Shown here: piece after piece, positions 1-5,039 of the stretch
Layout: each line of letters opens with the position of its first letter
Numbering within the stretch: position 1 is the first letter of the stretch
Assembly: GCA_031282535.1 (NCBI GenBank)
Contig: JAITDM010000191.1
Location: forward strand, 1-6,328
Length of the DNA stretch: 6,328 nt
Direction of reading: 5' to 3'
DNA from: Oscillospiraceae bacterium
Lineage (GTDB): Bacteria; Bacillota; Clostridia; Oscillospirales; UBA929
The notes under the pieces: generated by a model
Told to the model about the DNA's origin: nothing
The model's database searches: none
The model's input: the letters and a program-made list of their open reading frames with translations, nothing else
Translations under genes and position numbers: made by a program

Positions 1-1332
1 GACACCTTGTTTGCCCATGTGACGGCCGTGACGATGGATCCGGAGACCCCGCTGCTGCCCGACGCCTATGTGGGCGTCGCGGACGGGCGGATTGTTTATG
101 TCGGGTCCGCGCGGCCGGAGGAGTCGGCTGCGCGGACCGTGAACGGACGCGGGCATGTGCTCATGCCCGGCCTGGTGAACGCCCACACGCACCTGCCGAT
201 GACGCTGCTGCGCGGTTATGCCGACGATTACGACCTGCAGACATGGCTCTTTACGCATATCTTCCCCGCCGAGGCGCGGATGGACGGCCGCGCCGTGCGG
301 GCCGGCACGCTGCTGGCCGTCGCGGAGGCCGTCTCCTTCGGCACGGTGTCTGTCTCCGACATGTACGACCACTGCGGCGACATCGCCGCCTGCGTCGCCG
401 AGACGGGCCTCAAGGCGAATCTGTCGCGCGGGGTTCTCTGCCTCGGCGAACCCTTCGACCGGCGCACCCACGCCGGCTATGCCGAGACCGTGGCGCTCTG
501 CGACGAGTGGCACGGGTATGACGGCGGCCGCATTCGGGTGGACGCGGCCATCCACGCCGAGTACACCTCAAACCCGGCGCTGTGGGAGGCCGTCGCGTCC
601 CTGGCCCGGGCGCGGGGGCTGCGCCTGCAAGTGCATCTCTCGGAGACCCGGCACGAACACGAGCGCTGTCTGGCCGAGAGCGGCCTGACGCCGGCCGGCC
701 GGCTGGCGCGCGCCGGCGTCTTCTCCGTCCCGGTGACGGCGGCCCACGCCGTGTGGCTCTCGGAGGAGGACATGGATCTTCTGGCCGGCTGCGGCGCCGT
801 CGCGGTCCACTGCCCGGTGAGCAACTGCAAGCTGGCCTCCGGCGCGGCGTCCCTCGCGGCCTGGCGCCGGCACGGGCTGACCGCGGCCCTCGGCACCGAC
901 GGCACCGCCTCCAACAACACGCTGGATCTCTTTGAAGAGATCAAACTCTCCGCCCTGCTCGCCAAATGCCTGTCGGGCGACCCCGCCGCGCCGCGGGCCG
1001 GGGAGGCGCTCGGCTTGGCCGTCGGCGGCGGCGCGTGCGCGCAGGGGCGGGCGGAGGAGACCGGGCGCATTGCCGTGGGGTTCGACGCCGATCTCATTTT
1101 GTTGGATTTCGACCGGCCGCACCTGACGCCCTGTTACGACGTCGTCAGCCAGCTCGTGTACGCCGCGCGCGGCGGCGACGTGGTGCTGACGATGGTGCGC
1201 GGGCGCGTGCTGTACGACCACGGCGCGTTCCCCACCATTGACATGGAGCGGGTTCTCCATGAGCTGCGGGACTATGCGCTGCCCCGCGTCGCCGGGGACA
1301 GGACGTTCCCGATTCACCTTGGGCGCCTCTGA
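1..1332 (+). CDS. Amidohydrolase, probable MTA/SAH (or 5'-deoxyadenosine) deaminase, 5' end at window edge
   Basis: A metal-dependent amidohydrolase (COG0402) that probably hydrolytically deaminates adenosine-type by-products of SAM metabolism such as methylthioadenosine, S-adenosylhomocysteine or 5'-deoxyadenosine, in the cytoplasm. Numbering from the TTG at base 7, the zinc-site HxH is H60-T-H62 (in NAHTHLP), the third histidine is H210 (QVHLSET, with E213), H247 follows in AAHAV, and the metal aspartate is D298 (GTDG). H183 (AIHAEYTS) matches the substrate-contacting histidine of the MTA/SAH deaminases. A small beta-sandwich segment is formed by both ends (about 1-50 and 355-405), as usual. 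The reading frame is open through bases 1-6 (Asp-Thr before the TTG), and relatives often begin Met-Asp-Thr-Leu, so the true start is probably an ATG just outside the window. Near 440 residues is normal family length. The catalytic class is secure; the exact substrate is not. Confidence 0.9.
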   Translation, partial: DTLFAHVTAVTMDPETPLLPDAYVGVADGRIVYVGSARPEESAARTVNGRGHVLMPGLVNAHTHLPMTLLRGYADDYDLQTWLFTHIFPAEARMDGRAVRAGTLLAVAEAVSFGTVSVSDMYDHCGDIAACVAETGLKANLSRGVLCLGEPFDRRTHAGYAETVALCDEWHGYDGGRIRVDAAIHAEYTSNPALWEAVASLARARGLRLQVHLSETRHEHERCLAESGLTPAGRLARAGVFSVPVTAAHAVWLSEEDMDLLAGCGAVAVHCPVSNCKLASGAASLAAWRRHGLTAALGTDGTASNNTLDLFEEIKLSALLAKCLSGDPAAPRAGEALGLAVGGGACAQGRAEETGRIAVGFDADLILLDFDRPHLTPCYDVVSQLVYAARGGDVVLTMVRGRVLYDHGAFPTIDMERVLHELRDYALPRVAGDRTFPIHLGRL

Positions 1333-1380
1333 CAACGGCCGGGACAATCTCTCGGCGCCCCGCCGCCCGCAGAGGCGTCC
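1321..1380 (+). repeat. Inverted repeat spanning the amidohydrolase stop codon
   Basis: GGGCGCCTCTG (1321-1331) pairs with CAGAGGCGTCC (1370-1380) over 11 positions with one G-U pair. The 38-base interval includes the end of the stop codon at 1330-1332. No T-run follows, so it does not look like an intrinsic terminator. It could protect the 3' end of the amidohydrolase message or influence yabM translation. The pairing is seen; any role is inferred. Confidence 0.45.
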
Positions 1381-1400
1381 ATCTGTCTGGATGTGTTGAC

Positions 1401-2993
1401 ATGCCCGCACCGAAAAAACAAAATTTCCTGCACGGCGCGCTGATCCTGTCGGCCGCGACGGCGCTCGTCAAGATCATCGGCGCCGTCTTCAAGATCCCGC
1501 TGCAGAATTTGATCGGCCCGACCGGGTACTCCTATTTCGACATCGCCTACTCGATCTACTCTACGCTCTTTGTCATCTCCAGCGCCGGACTGCCGGTGGC
1601 GATCTCCAAGATGGTCTCCGAAGCCGGCGCCCGGCGCCGCTTTGTCGAGACGCGGCATATCTTCCGCCTGGCGCTGGGCGCTTTCGTCTGCATCGGCGCC
1701 GCCGGATCTCTCGTGCTGTTCTTCGGCGCGCGCGCGCTGGCCGGCTGGATGGGCAATCCGGACGCCTATCAGGCCATCATGGCCATCGCGCCCTCGGTGC
1801 TGTTTGTGTCCGTCATGTCCGCCTTCCGGGGCTACCACCAGGGGCAGGGCAACATGTACCCCACGGCCATTTCCCAGGTCATCGAGGCTTCCTGCAAGCT
1901 CGGGGTGGGCTATCTGCTGGCCGCGTGGGTGTACAGCTCCGATCTCGGCCTGGAACGGGCCGCCGCCGCCGCGATCAGCGGGGTGACGGTGGGGTCCGTC
2001 ATGGGCGCGCTGTACATGGTCCTGGCCCGGCGGCGGCGCTTGGAGGTCATACCGGCCGGCGCCGACCCCGCCGTCCGGTCCCGCCGGGCACTGCTGCGGG
2101 AGATTCTCCGGCTCTCGGTGCCGGTTACGATCAGCGCGTCGGTGCTCAGTCTCACCAATCTCATCGACAAGGGGCTTGTCATGAACCGGCTGGTCTCCGC
2201 CGGATACGCGCTTCCGGCGGCGAAGAAGGTCGTCGGCGCCTACAGCTTTGCCCAGACGCTGTTCAACCTGCCCTCGGCGTTTATCCTCACGATCTCCGTC
2301 AGCATCATCCCCGCGCTGACGGTGGCGCTCACCCACCGGGACGACAAGTCGGCCGACGGTACGATCCGTTCGGCGCTGCGGATCACGTCGCTGCTCGCCA
2401 TGCCGGCCGCCGCCGGACTCTCCTCGCTGGCCCTGCCCATTTTGACGCTGCTGTCCATGCACCAGCCGGAGACGGTCGAGATCGCGGCGCCGCTGCTCGT
2501 CACGCTGGGCTTCGCCGTGGTCTTCGTCTGTCTCGTGTCGCTGACAAACGCCATCTTGCAGGCGATGGGTCTTGTGAACGTCCCCATCGTCACGATGTTC
2601 GCGGGCGGCTGCGTCAAGCTTGTCGCCAACTATTTCCTCGTCGGCAATCCCGATGTCAACATCGCCGGCGCGCCGGTGGGTACGGTGCTGTGTTACGCCG
2701 TCATCGCGCTGCTGAATCTTGGCGTCATCATGCGCGTGCGCGGCGGCGCCCGCTTCTGGGGCGTCTTCGTGAGGCCATTGCTCGCCGCCGCCGGCATGGG
2801 CGCGTTCGCCCATCTGTTTTACCGGTTTGTGACGGATGTAGCCGGGTGCGGCATCCCCCTGGGCGGGGTGATTTCAATGGCTGCGGCGGTCGTCGTGTAT
2901 GGGGCGCTGGTCCTGTTGCTGCGCGCCGTGCCCCGGGAAGACGTCCTGCTTCTGCCCCGCGGAGAGAAATTGGTAAAATTTATGAAATTGTAA
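1401..2993 (+). CDS. yabM: YabM/SpoVB-family polysaccharide (lipid-linked precursor) flippase-like membrane protein
   Basis: A 530-residue polytopic membrane protein of the MVF/MATE-like superfamily (COG2244), whose members export or flip lipid-linked glycans. B. subtilis SpoVB and YabM are of similar length. A short basic N-terminus leads into the first hydrophobic segment (about 9-30); further hydrophobic stretches run at roughly 45-68, 87-115, 125-142, 165-178, 190-210, 235-255, 280-310, 328-352, 362-390, 395-415, 425-446, 455-475 and 486-508. Family hallmarks are FRGYHQGQGNMYPTAISQVI at 142-161 and the tail DVLLLPRGEKLVKFM at 514-528, very like YabM/SpoVB tails. Position directly before mazG matches yabM rather than spoVB in the conserved block. 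The start is fixed by similarity to family N-termini; only a weak GGA precedes it, with no clear Shine-Dalgarno. The substrate (peptidoglycan or another glycan precursor) cannot be read from sequence. Confidence 0.88.
   Translation: MPAPKKQNFLHGALILSAATALVKIIGAVFKIPLQNLIGPTGYSYFDIAYSIYSTLFVISSAGLPVAISKMVSEAGARRRFVETRHIFRLALGAFVCIGAAGSLVLFFGARALAGWMGNPDAYQAIMAIAPSVLFVSVMSAFRGYHQGQGNMYPTAISQVIEASCKLGVGYLLAAWVYSSDLGLERAAAAAISGVTVGSVMGALYMVLARRRRLEVIPAGADPAVRSRRALLREILRLSVPVTISASVLSLTNLIDKGLVMNRLVSAGYALPAAKKVVGAYSFAQTLFNLPSAFILTISVSIIPALTVALTHRDDKSADGTIRSALRITSLLAMPAAAGLSSLALPILTLLSMHQPETVEIAAPLLVTLGFAVVFVCLVSLTNAILQAMGLVNVPIVTMFAGGCVKLVANYFLVGNPDVNIAGAPVGTVLCYAVIALLNLGVIMRVRGGARFWGVFVRPLLAAAGMGAFAHLFYRFVTDVAGCGIPLGGVISMAAAVVVYGALVLLLRAVPREDVLLLPRGEKLVKFMKL
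2971..2979 (+). promoter_or_regulatory. Possible extended -10 element upstream of mazG
   Basis: TGGTAAAAT fits an extended -10 (TGn followed by TAAAAT, 5 of 6 to TATAAT) at the 3' end of yabM, inside an abrupt AT-rich island in GC-rich DNA. There is no convincing -35 at 16-18 bases. It would start RNA near 2986 and leave a leader of about 75 bases before mazG, containing the 7-bp inverted repeat TTTTCCG/CGGAAAA (2994-3000/3010-3016). Chance occurrence is quite possible. Confidence 0.25.
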
Positions 2994-3059
2994 TTTTCCG
3001 GGCGCGCTTCGGAAAAAATCGCATTTTTATGAAAAAATACTTGCAGAAAGGAGCGTACT

Positions 3060-3899
3060 ATGGTAGATTCTGTGTATAGGCCTCCGTACGATTTCTCCAA
3101 GCTTCTGTCCATCATGGCGCTGCTCCGTTCGGAGCGGGGCTGCCCGTGGGACAGGGAACAGACGCATGCGTCCATCCGCCAGAACCTTCTGGAAGAGGCC
3201 TATGAGGTCTGCGAGGCCATCGATCTGGACGACAAGGCGCTCCTGTGCGAGGAGTTGGGCGACGTTCTGTTACAGGTGGTCTTTCATGCGCGGATGGAGG
3301 AGGAGGCGGGCGGCTTTTCGATCGACGCCGTAATCGACGGGCTTTGCCGCAAGCTGGTTTTGCGTCATCCCCATGTGTTTGGTTCGGATCGTGTGGAGGA
3401 TTCCGACGAGGTGCTGACGCGCTGGGAGGAGATCAAACAGCATTCCAAGGGGCGCACGACGGGGCACGAGGCGATGCGCGCGGTGGCGCGCAGTCTGCCC
3501 GCCCTGATGCGGGCGGAAAAAATTCAGAAAAAGGCGCGCAAAACAGGTTTTGACTGGCCGGATGTCGAAGGTGCTTGGGACAAGCTTTTGGAGGAATGTT
3601 CCGAGCTAAGGGCTGCGGTGGAGGAAAGGGGAAATGTGGAAGAGGAGCTGGGCGACTTGCTGTTTGCCGCAGTGAATGTGGCGCGATTCCTGCACATCGA
3701 TCCTGAACGGGCTCTGGAGCGGGCCTGTGACAAATTCACGGACCGCTTTGGATATGTGGAGAGCAGGGCTCTCTCATCCGGCCGGCGGTTGGAAGAGATG
3801 ACGCTGGCCGAAATGGACACACTCTGGGACGAGGGAAAGCGACTGGAAAGGGAGGAGAAGACCTCTTCGACCGACCTTTCACTTCACAAAGATGCATAA
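3060..3899 (+). CDS. mazG: Nucleoside triphosphate pyrophosphohydrolase MazG (tandem MazG domains)
   Basis: A cytoplasmic all-alpha NTP pyrophosphohydrolase that converts (d)NTPs to the monophosphate and pyrophosphate, cleaning the nucleotide pool. Two MazG repeats are visible. The first has GCPWDREQTH (27-36), the metal-binding E45-E46-x-x-E49 in NLLEEAYEV, and E65-x-x-D68 in EELGDVLLQV. The second repeats the pattern as E178-E179-x-x-E182 and E196-x-x-D199 in EEELGDLLFAAVN. At 279 residues it resembles E. coli MazG (about 263). The syntenic B. subtilis YabN carries an extra N-terminal tetrapyrrole-methylase-like domain that is absent here, and no remnant of it lies between yabM and this start. 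AAAGGAG at 3047-3053, six bases before the ATG, supports the start. The stop codon runs into the HU Shine-Dalgarno. Third codon positions look less GC-rich than in the flanking genes. Confidence 0.95.
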   Translation: MVDSVYRPPYDFSKLLSIMALLRSERGCPWDREQTHASIRQNLLEEAYEVCEAIDLDDKALLCEELGDVLLQVVFHARMEEEAGGFSIDAVIDGLCRKLVLRHPHVFGSDRVEDSDEVLTRWEEIKQHSKGRTTGHEAMRAVARSLPALMRAEKIQKKARKTGFDWPDVEGAWDKLLEECSELRAAVEERGNVEEELGDLLFAAVNVARFLHIDPERALERACDKFTDRFGYVESRALSSGRRLEEMTLAEMDTLWDEGKRLEREEKTSSTDLSLHKDA

Positions 3900-3904
3900 G
3901 GAGG
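3898..3904 (+). promoter_or_regulatory. HU Shine-Dalgarno overlapping the mazG stop
   Basis: AAGGAGG begins inside the mazG TAA (3897-3899) and ends eight bases before the ATG at 3913. It decides the HU start: the in-frame ATG at 3892 lies upstream of this site and would add seven residues not typical of HU. Overlap with the stop suggests that ribosomes finishing mazG help initiate HU. Confidence 0.85.
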
Positions 3905-3912
3905 AATTCGTT

Positions 3913-4188
3913 ATGAACAAAGCAGATCTGATCAATGTGGTATCTGAAAGAGCCGGCCTAACAAAGAAGGATGCGGAAAAAGCGATCAACAGCGTCTTCG
4001 AGGCCATCAGCGACGCCTTGGTGGCGGACGACAAAGTGCAGCTCGTCGGGTTTGGCGCGTTTGAGGTCAAGTCCCGTGCCCCGCGCATGGGCCGGAACCC
4101 CAAGACCAAAGAGAGCATCCAGATTCCCGCTTCTAAATCCCCCGTCTTCAAGGCGGGCAAAGCGCTCAAGGACGCCGTCGCGCCGTAA
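3913..4188 (+). CDS. hup: HU family nucleoid-associated DNA-binding protein
   Basis: A 91-residue histone-like protein that, as a dimer, bends and compacts DNA in the nucleoid. The N-terminal helices (MNKADLINVVSERAGLTKKD, then AEKAINSVFEAISDAL) are typical. The HU/IHF signature runs through VGFGAFEVKSRAPRMGRNPK (45-64), with P63 in RNP at the beta-arm tip where the intercalating proline sits. IPASKSPVFKAGKALKDAV forms the usual C-terminus. Length is standard. The start at 3913 follows a near-perfect Shine-Dalgarno. HU is absent at this position in B. subtilis, where yabN is followed directly by yabO; its presence here is more like clostridial arrangements. It shares the mazG transcript, and a terminator-like hairpin follows, which would let the short HU message be made in excess over downstream genes. 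Whether this is the organism's only HU cannot be known from here. Confidence 0.97.
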   Translation: MNKADLINVVSERAGLTKKDAEKAINSVFEAISDALVADDKVQLVGFGAFEVKSRAPRMGRNPKTKESIQIPASKSPVFKAGKALKDAVAP

Positions 4189-4194
4189 CCGGCG

Positions 4195-4224
4195 ACCTCC
4201 CCCTCTTGGGGCGGGTGTTTGTAT
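4195..4224 (+). terminator. Weak intrinsic terminator after HU
   Basis: CCCC-tctt-GGGG (4200-4203/4208-4211) forms the core and ACC/GGT (4195-4197/4214-4216) extends it across a two-base internal mismatch. GTTTGTAT follows directly. The interrupted stem and broken T-run suggest partial termination, with read-through into rqcP. Confidence 0.45.
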
Positions 4225-4231
4225 AAAAACC

Positions 4232-4266
4232 ACATCCGGCCTGTCCGTTGCGGGCAGGCCGGATGT
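4232..4266 (+). other. Strong 16-bp hairpin in the HU-rqcP intergenic region
   Basis: ACATCCGGCCTG (4232-4243) pairs perfectly with CAGGCCGGATGT (4255-4266). Four more pairs, one of them G-U (4244-4247 with 4251-4254), close a TTG loop. No T-run follows on the + strand. Read on the - strand, the stem is followed by GGTTTTTATAC, the layout of an intrinsic terminator. It may end antisense RNA, or stabilise or process the + strand transcript. Confidence 0.75.
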
Positions 4267-4284
4267 CGACGAAAGAGCCGTCCC

Positions 4285-4314
4285 CCGCCGCCCGGTACGG
4301 CGCACCGGCGGCGG
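4285..4314 (+). other. GC-rich hairpin just upstream of rqcP
   Basis: CCGCCGCC (4285-4292) pairs with GGCGGCGG (4307-4314). After one bulged C, GGT/ACC (4294-4296/4304-4306) continue the stem around a seven-base loop. It ends eight bases before the probable rqcP Shine-Dalgarno GAGG (4322-4325), so it could affect rqcP translation. No T-run follows. Confidence 0.55.
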
Positions 4315-4332
4315 AGACGCCGAGGTTTGTGT

Positions 4333-4602
4333 ATGCGTTTGGACAAATATCTGAAAGTCTCCCGGCTCATCAAGCGGCGCACCGTGGCGAGCGAGGCCTG
4401 CGGGAACGAGCGCGTCCAGGTGAACGGCCGCGCGGCCAAGGCCGCCCACGACGTCAAGGTGGGCGACATCGTCGAGGTTCGCTTCGGCCAGCGGACGCTG
4501 ACCGTGGAGGTGCTCTCGCTCCAGGAGCACGCCGCCCGCGCCGAGGCGCCGGCCATGTACAGGGAGATCGCGGCGGCGCCTTCGGCACCCGGGCGCCTCT
4601 GA
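4333..4602 (+). CDS. rqcP: S4-domain ribosome-associated quality control protein RqcP (YabO)
   Basis: An 89-residue protein that is essentially one S4 RNA-binding domain (about residues 1-60), starting MRLDKYLKVSRLIKRRTVA and continuing through NGRAAKAAHDVKVGDIVEVR, the classic S4 alpha-L layout also seen in Hsp15. In B. subtilis RqcP (YabO) binds 50S subunits blocked by peptidyl-tRNA and works with RqcH in C-terminal alanine tailing of stalled nascent chains. Its place between mazG/HU and yabP supports orthology. The ATG is chosen because MRLDKYL is the family N-terminus and GAGG lies seven bases upstream. The frame is open further upstream to a TTG at 4219, but that extension crosses the hairpins and has no family character. 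The last roughly 12 residues are Ala/Pro-rich and probably unstructured. The gene is set apart on each side by about 145 bases of structured DNA. Confidence 0.93.
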   Translation: MRLDKYLKVSRLIKRRTVASEACGNERVQVNGRAAKAAHDVKVGDIVEVRFGQRTLTVEVLSLQEHAARAEAPAMYREIAAAPSAPGRL

Positions 4603-4676
4603 ACCGCGGTCCCTCGCCGGCCGGCGGCGGGCGAGGCCCTGGATTTGCGCGTTCCGTCGCCCCGGCGGTTCTTTTT
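4601..4676 (+). terminator. Terminator or attenuator-like element between rqcP and yabP
   Basis: GAACCGC (4601-4607) pairs with GCGGTTC (4665-4671), immediately followed by TTTTT (4672-4676). Inside this, CCTCGCC (4612-4618) pairs with GGCGAGG (4630-4636), while GGGCGA (4629-4634) can instead pair with TCGCCC (4657-4662). The two internal pairings exclude each other. A short local stem (4656-4660/4665-4669) also abuts the T-run. It may end the vegetative transcript at rqcP before the sporulation genes. Pairings are seen; function is inferred. Confidence 0.45.
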
Positions 4677-4679
4677 GCG

Positions 4680-4723
4680 GCGCCGGCGGCATAAGCTGGT
4701 ACCGCACGGCTTCGGGCCGGCGC
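4680..4723 (+). repeat. Perfect 8-bp GC inverted repeat upstream of yabP
   Basis: GCGCCGGC (4680-4687) and GCCGGCGC (4716-4723) are perfectly complementary, separated by 28 bases. The right arm ends five bases before the purine-rich GGGGCGAGGGGG (4729-4740) that serves as the yabP ribosome-binding site. It could be an RNA hairpin or a protein-binding palindrome. In such GC-rich DNA chance is possible. Confidence 0.35.
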
Positions 4724-4748
4724 TATCTGGGGCGAGGGGGACGCGGGC

Positions 4749-5036
4749 ATGTACGACGACAGGGAGAAGGGTGCGGCGGCGATGCCGCACCATGTCATTT
4801 TGGAGGGCCGGCACCGTCTGTCCATCACGGGTGTGGAGGATGTCGACAGCTTCGACGAGACGGCGGTGGTGCTGTACACGTCGAAGGGTCTTCTGACGGT
4901 GCGGGGGAGCGGCCTGCGTGTGGACCGCCTCACGATCGAGGGCGGCGAGCTGAGCATCGAGGGGCTTGTGGACGCGCTGGAGTACCAGGCGGAACCGTCC
5001 GCCGGCGGTGGTTTCTGGTCGCGTCTGTTCCGCTGA
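4749..5036 (+). CDS. yabP: Sporulation protein YabP
   Basis: A 95-residue YabP/YqfC-family protein. In B. subtilis yabP is a sporulation gene expressed in the mother cell under sigma-E; the molecular role is not well defined. Family features are HHVILEGRHRLSITGVEDVD (14-33), then SFDETAVVLYTSKGLLTVRG (34-53) and LTIEGGELSIEGLVDALEY (61-79), a run of short beta strands with the repeated LxIEGGELSIEG pattern. The last residues (GGGFWSRLFR) are an amphipathic tail that might touch membrane, which is speculative. The start is supported by the purine-rich GAGGGGG eight bases upstream and by the usual family length. yabQ begins three bases after its stop, so the two are surely co-transcribed and probably translationally coupled. 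No convincing sigma-E promoter was found upstream. Confidence 0.93.
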   Translation: MYDDREKGAAAMPHHVILEGRHRLSITGVEDVDSFDETAVVLYTSKGLLTVRGSGLRVDRLTIEGGELSIEGLVDALEYQAEPSAGGGFWSRLFR

Positions 5037-5039
5037 CGC

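Noticed and set aside
1314..2813. 499-codon open frame on the - strand opposite yabM
   Set aside because: Composition is dominated by Gly, Arg, Asp, His and Gln with no domain pattern, as expected antisense to GC-rich codons. The opposite strand holds a clear membrane protein.
2994..3028. Intrinsic terminator after yabM (TTTTCCG/CGGAAAA then a T5 run)
   Set aside because: The stem has only seven pairs, four of them A-T, and the T-run begins about seven bases after the stem. Too weak to call.
3892..3912. Earlier in-frame ATG for HU
   Set aside because: It lies before the strong AAGGAGG and would add seven residues encoded by that site. The ATG at 3913 gives the standard HU N-terminus and length.
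4219..4332. Upstream extension of rqcP from a TTG
   Set aside because: The added residues are Arg/Pro-rich and encoded by hairpin arms, while MRLDKYL at 4333 is the family N-terminus with a Shine-Dalgarno in place.
4677..4748. Sigma-E, sigma-F or sigma-G promoter for yabP-yabQ
   Set aside because: GCATAAG/CATAAGCT at 4689-4697 resembles parts of sporulation promoter boxes, but no partner box sits at the right spacing on either side.
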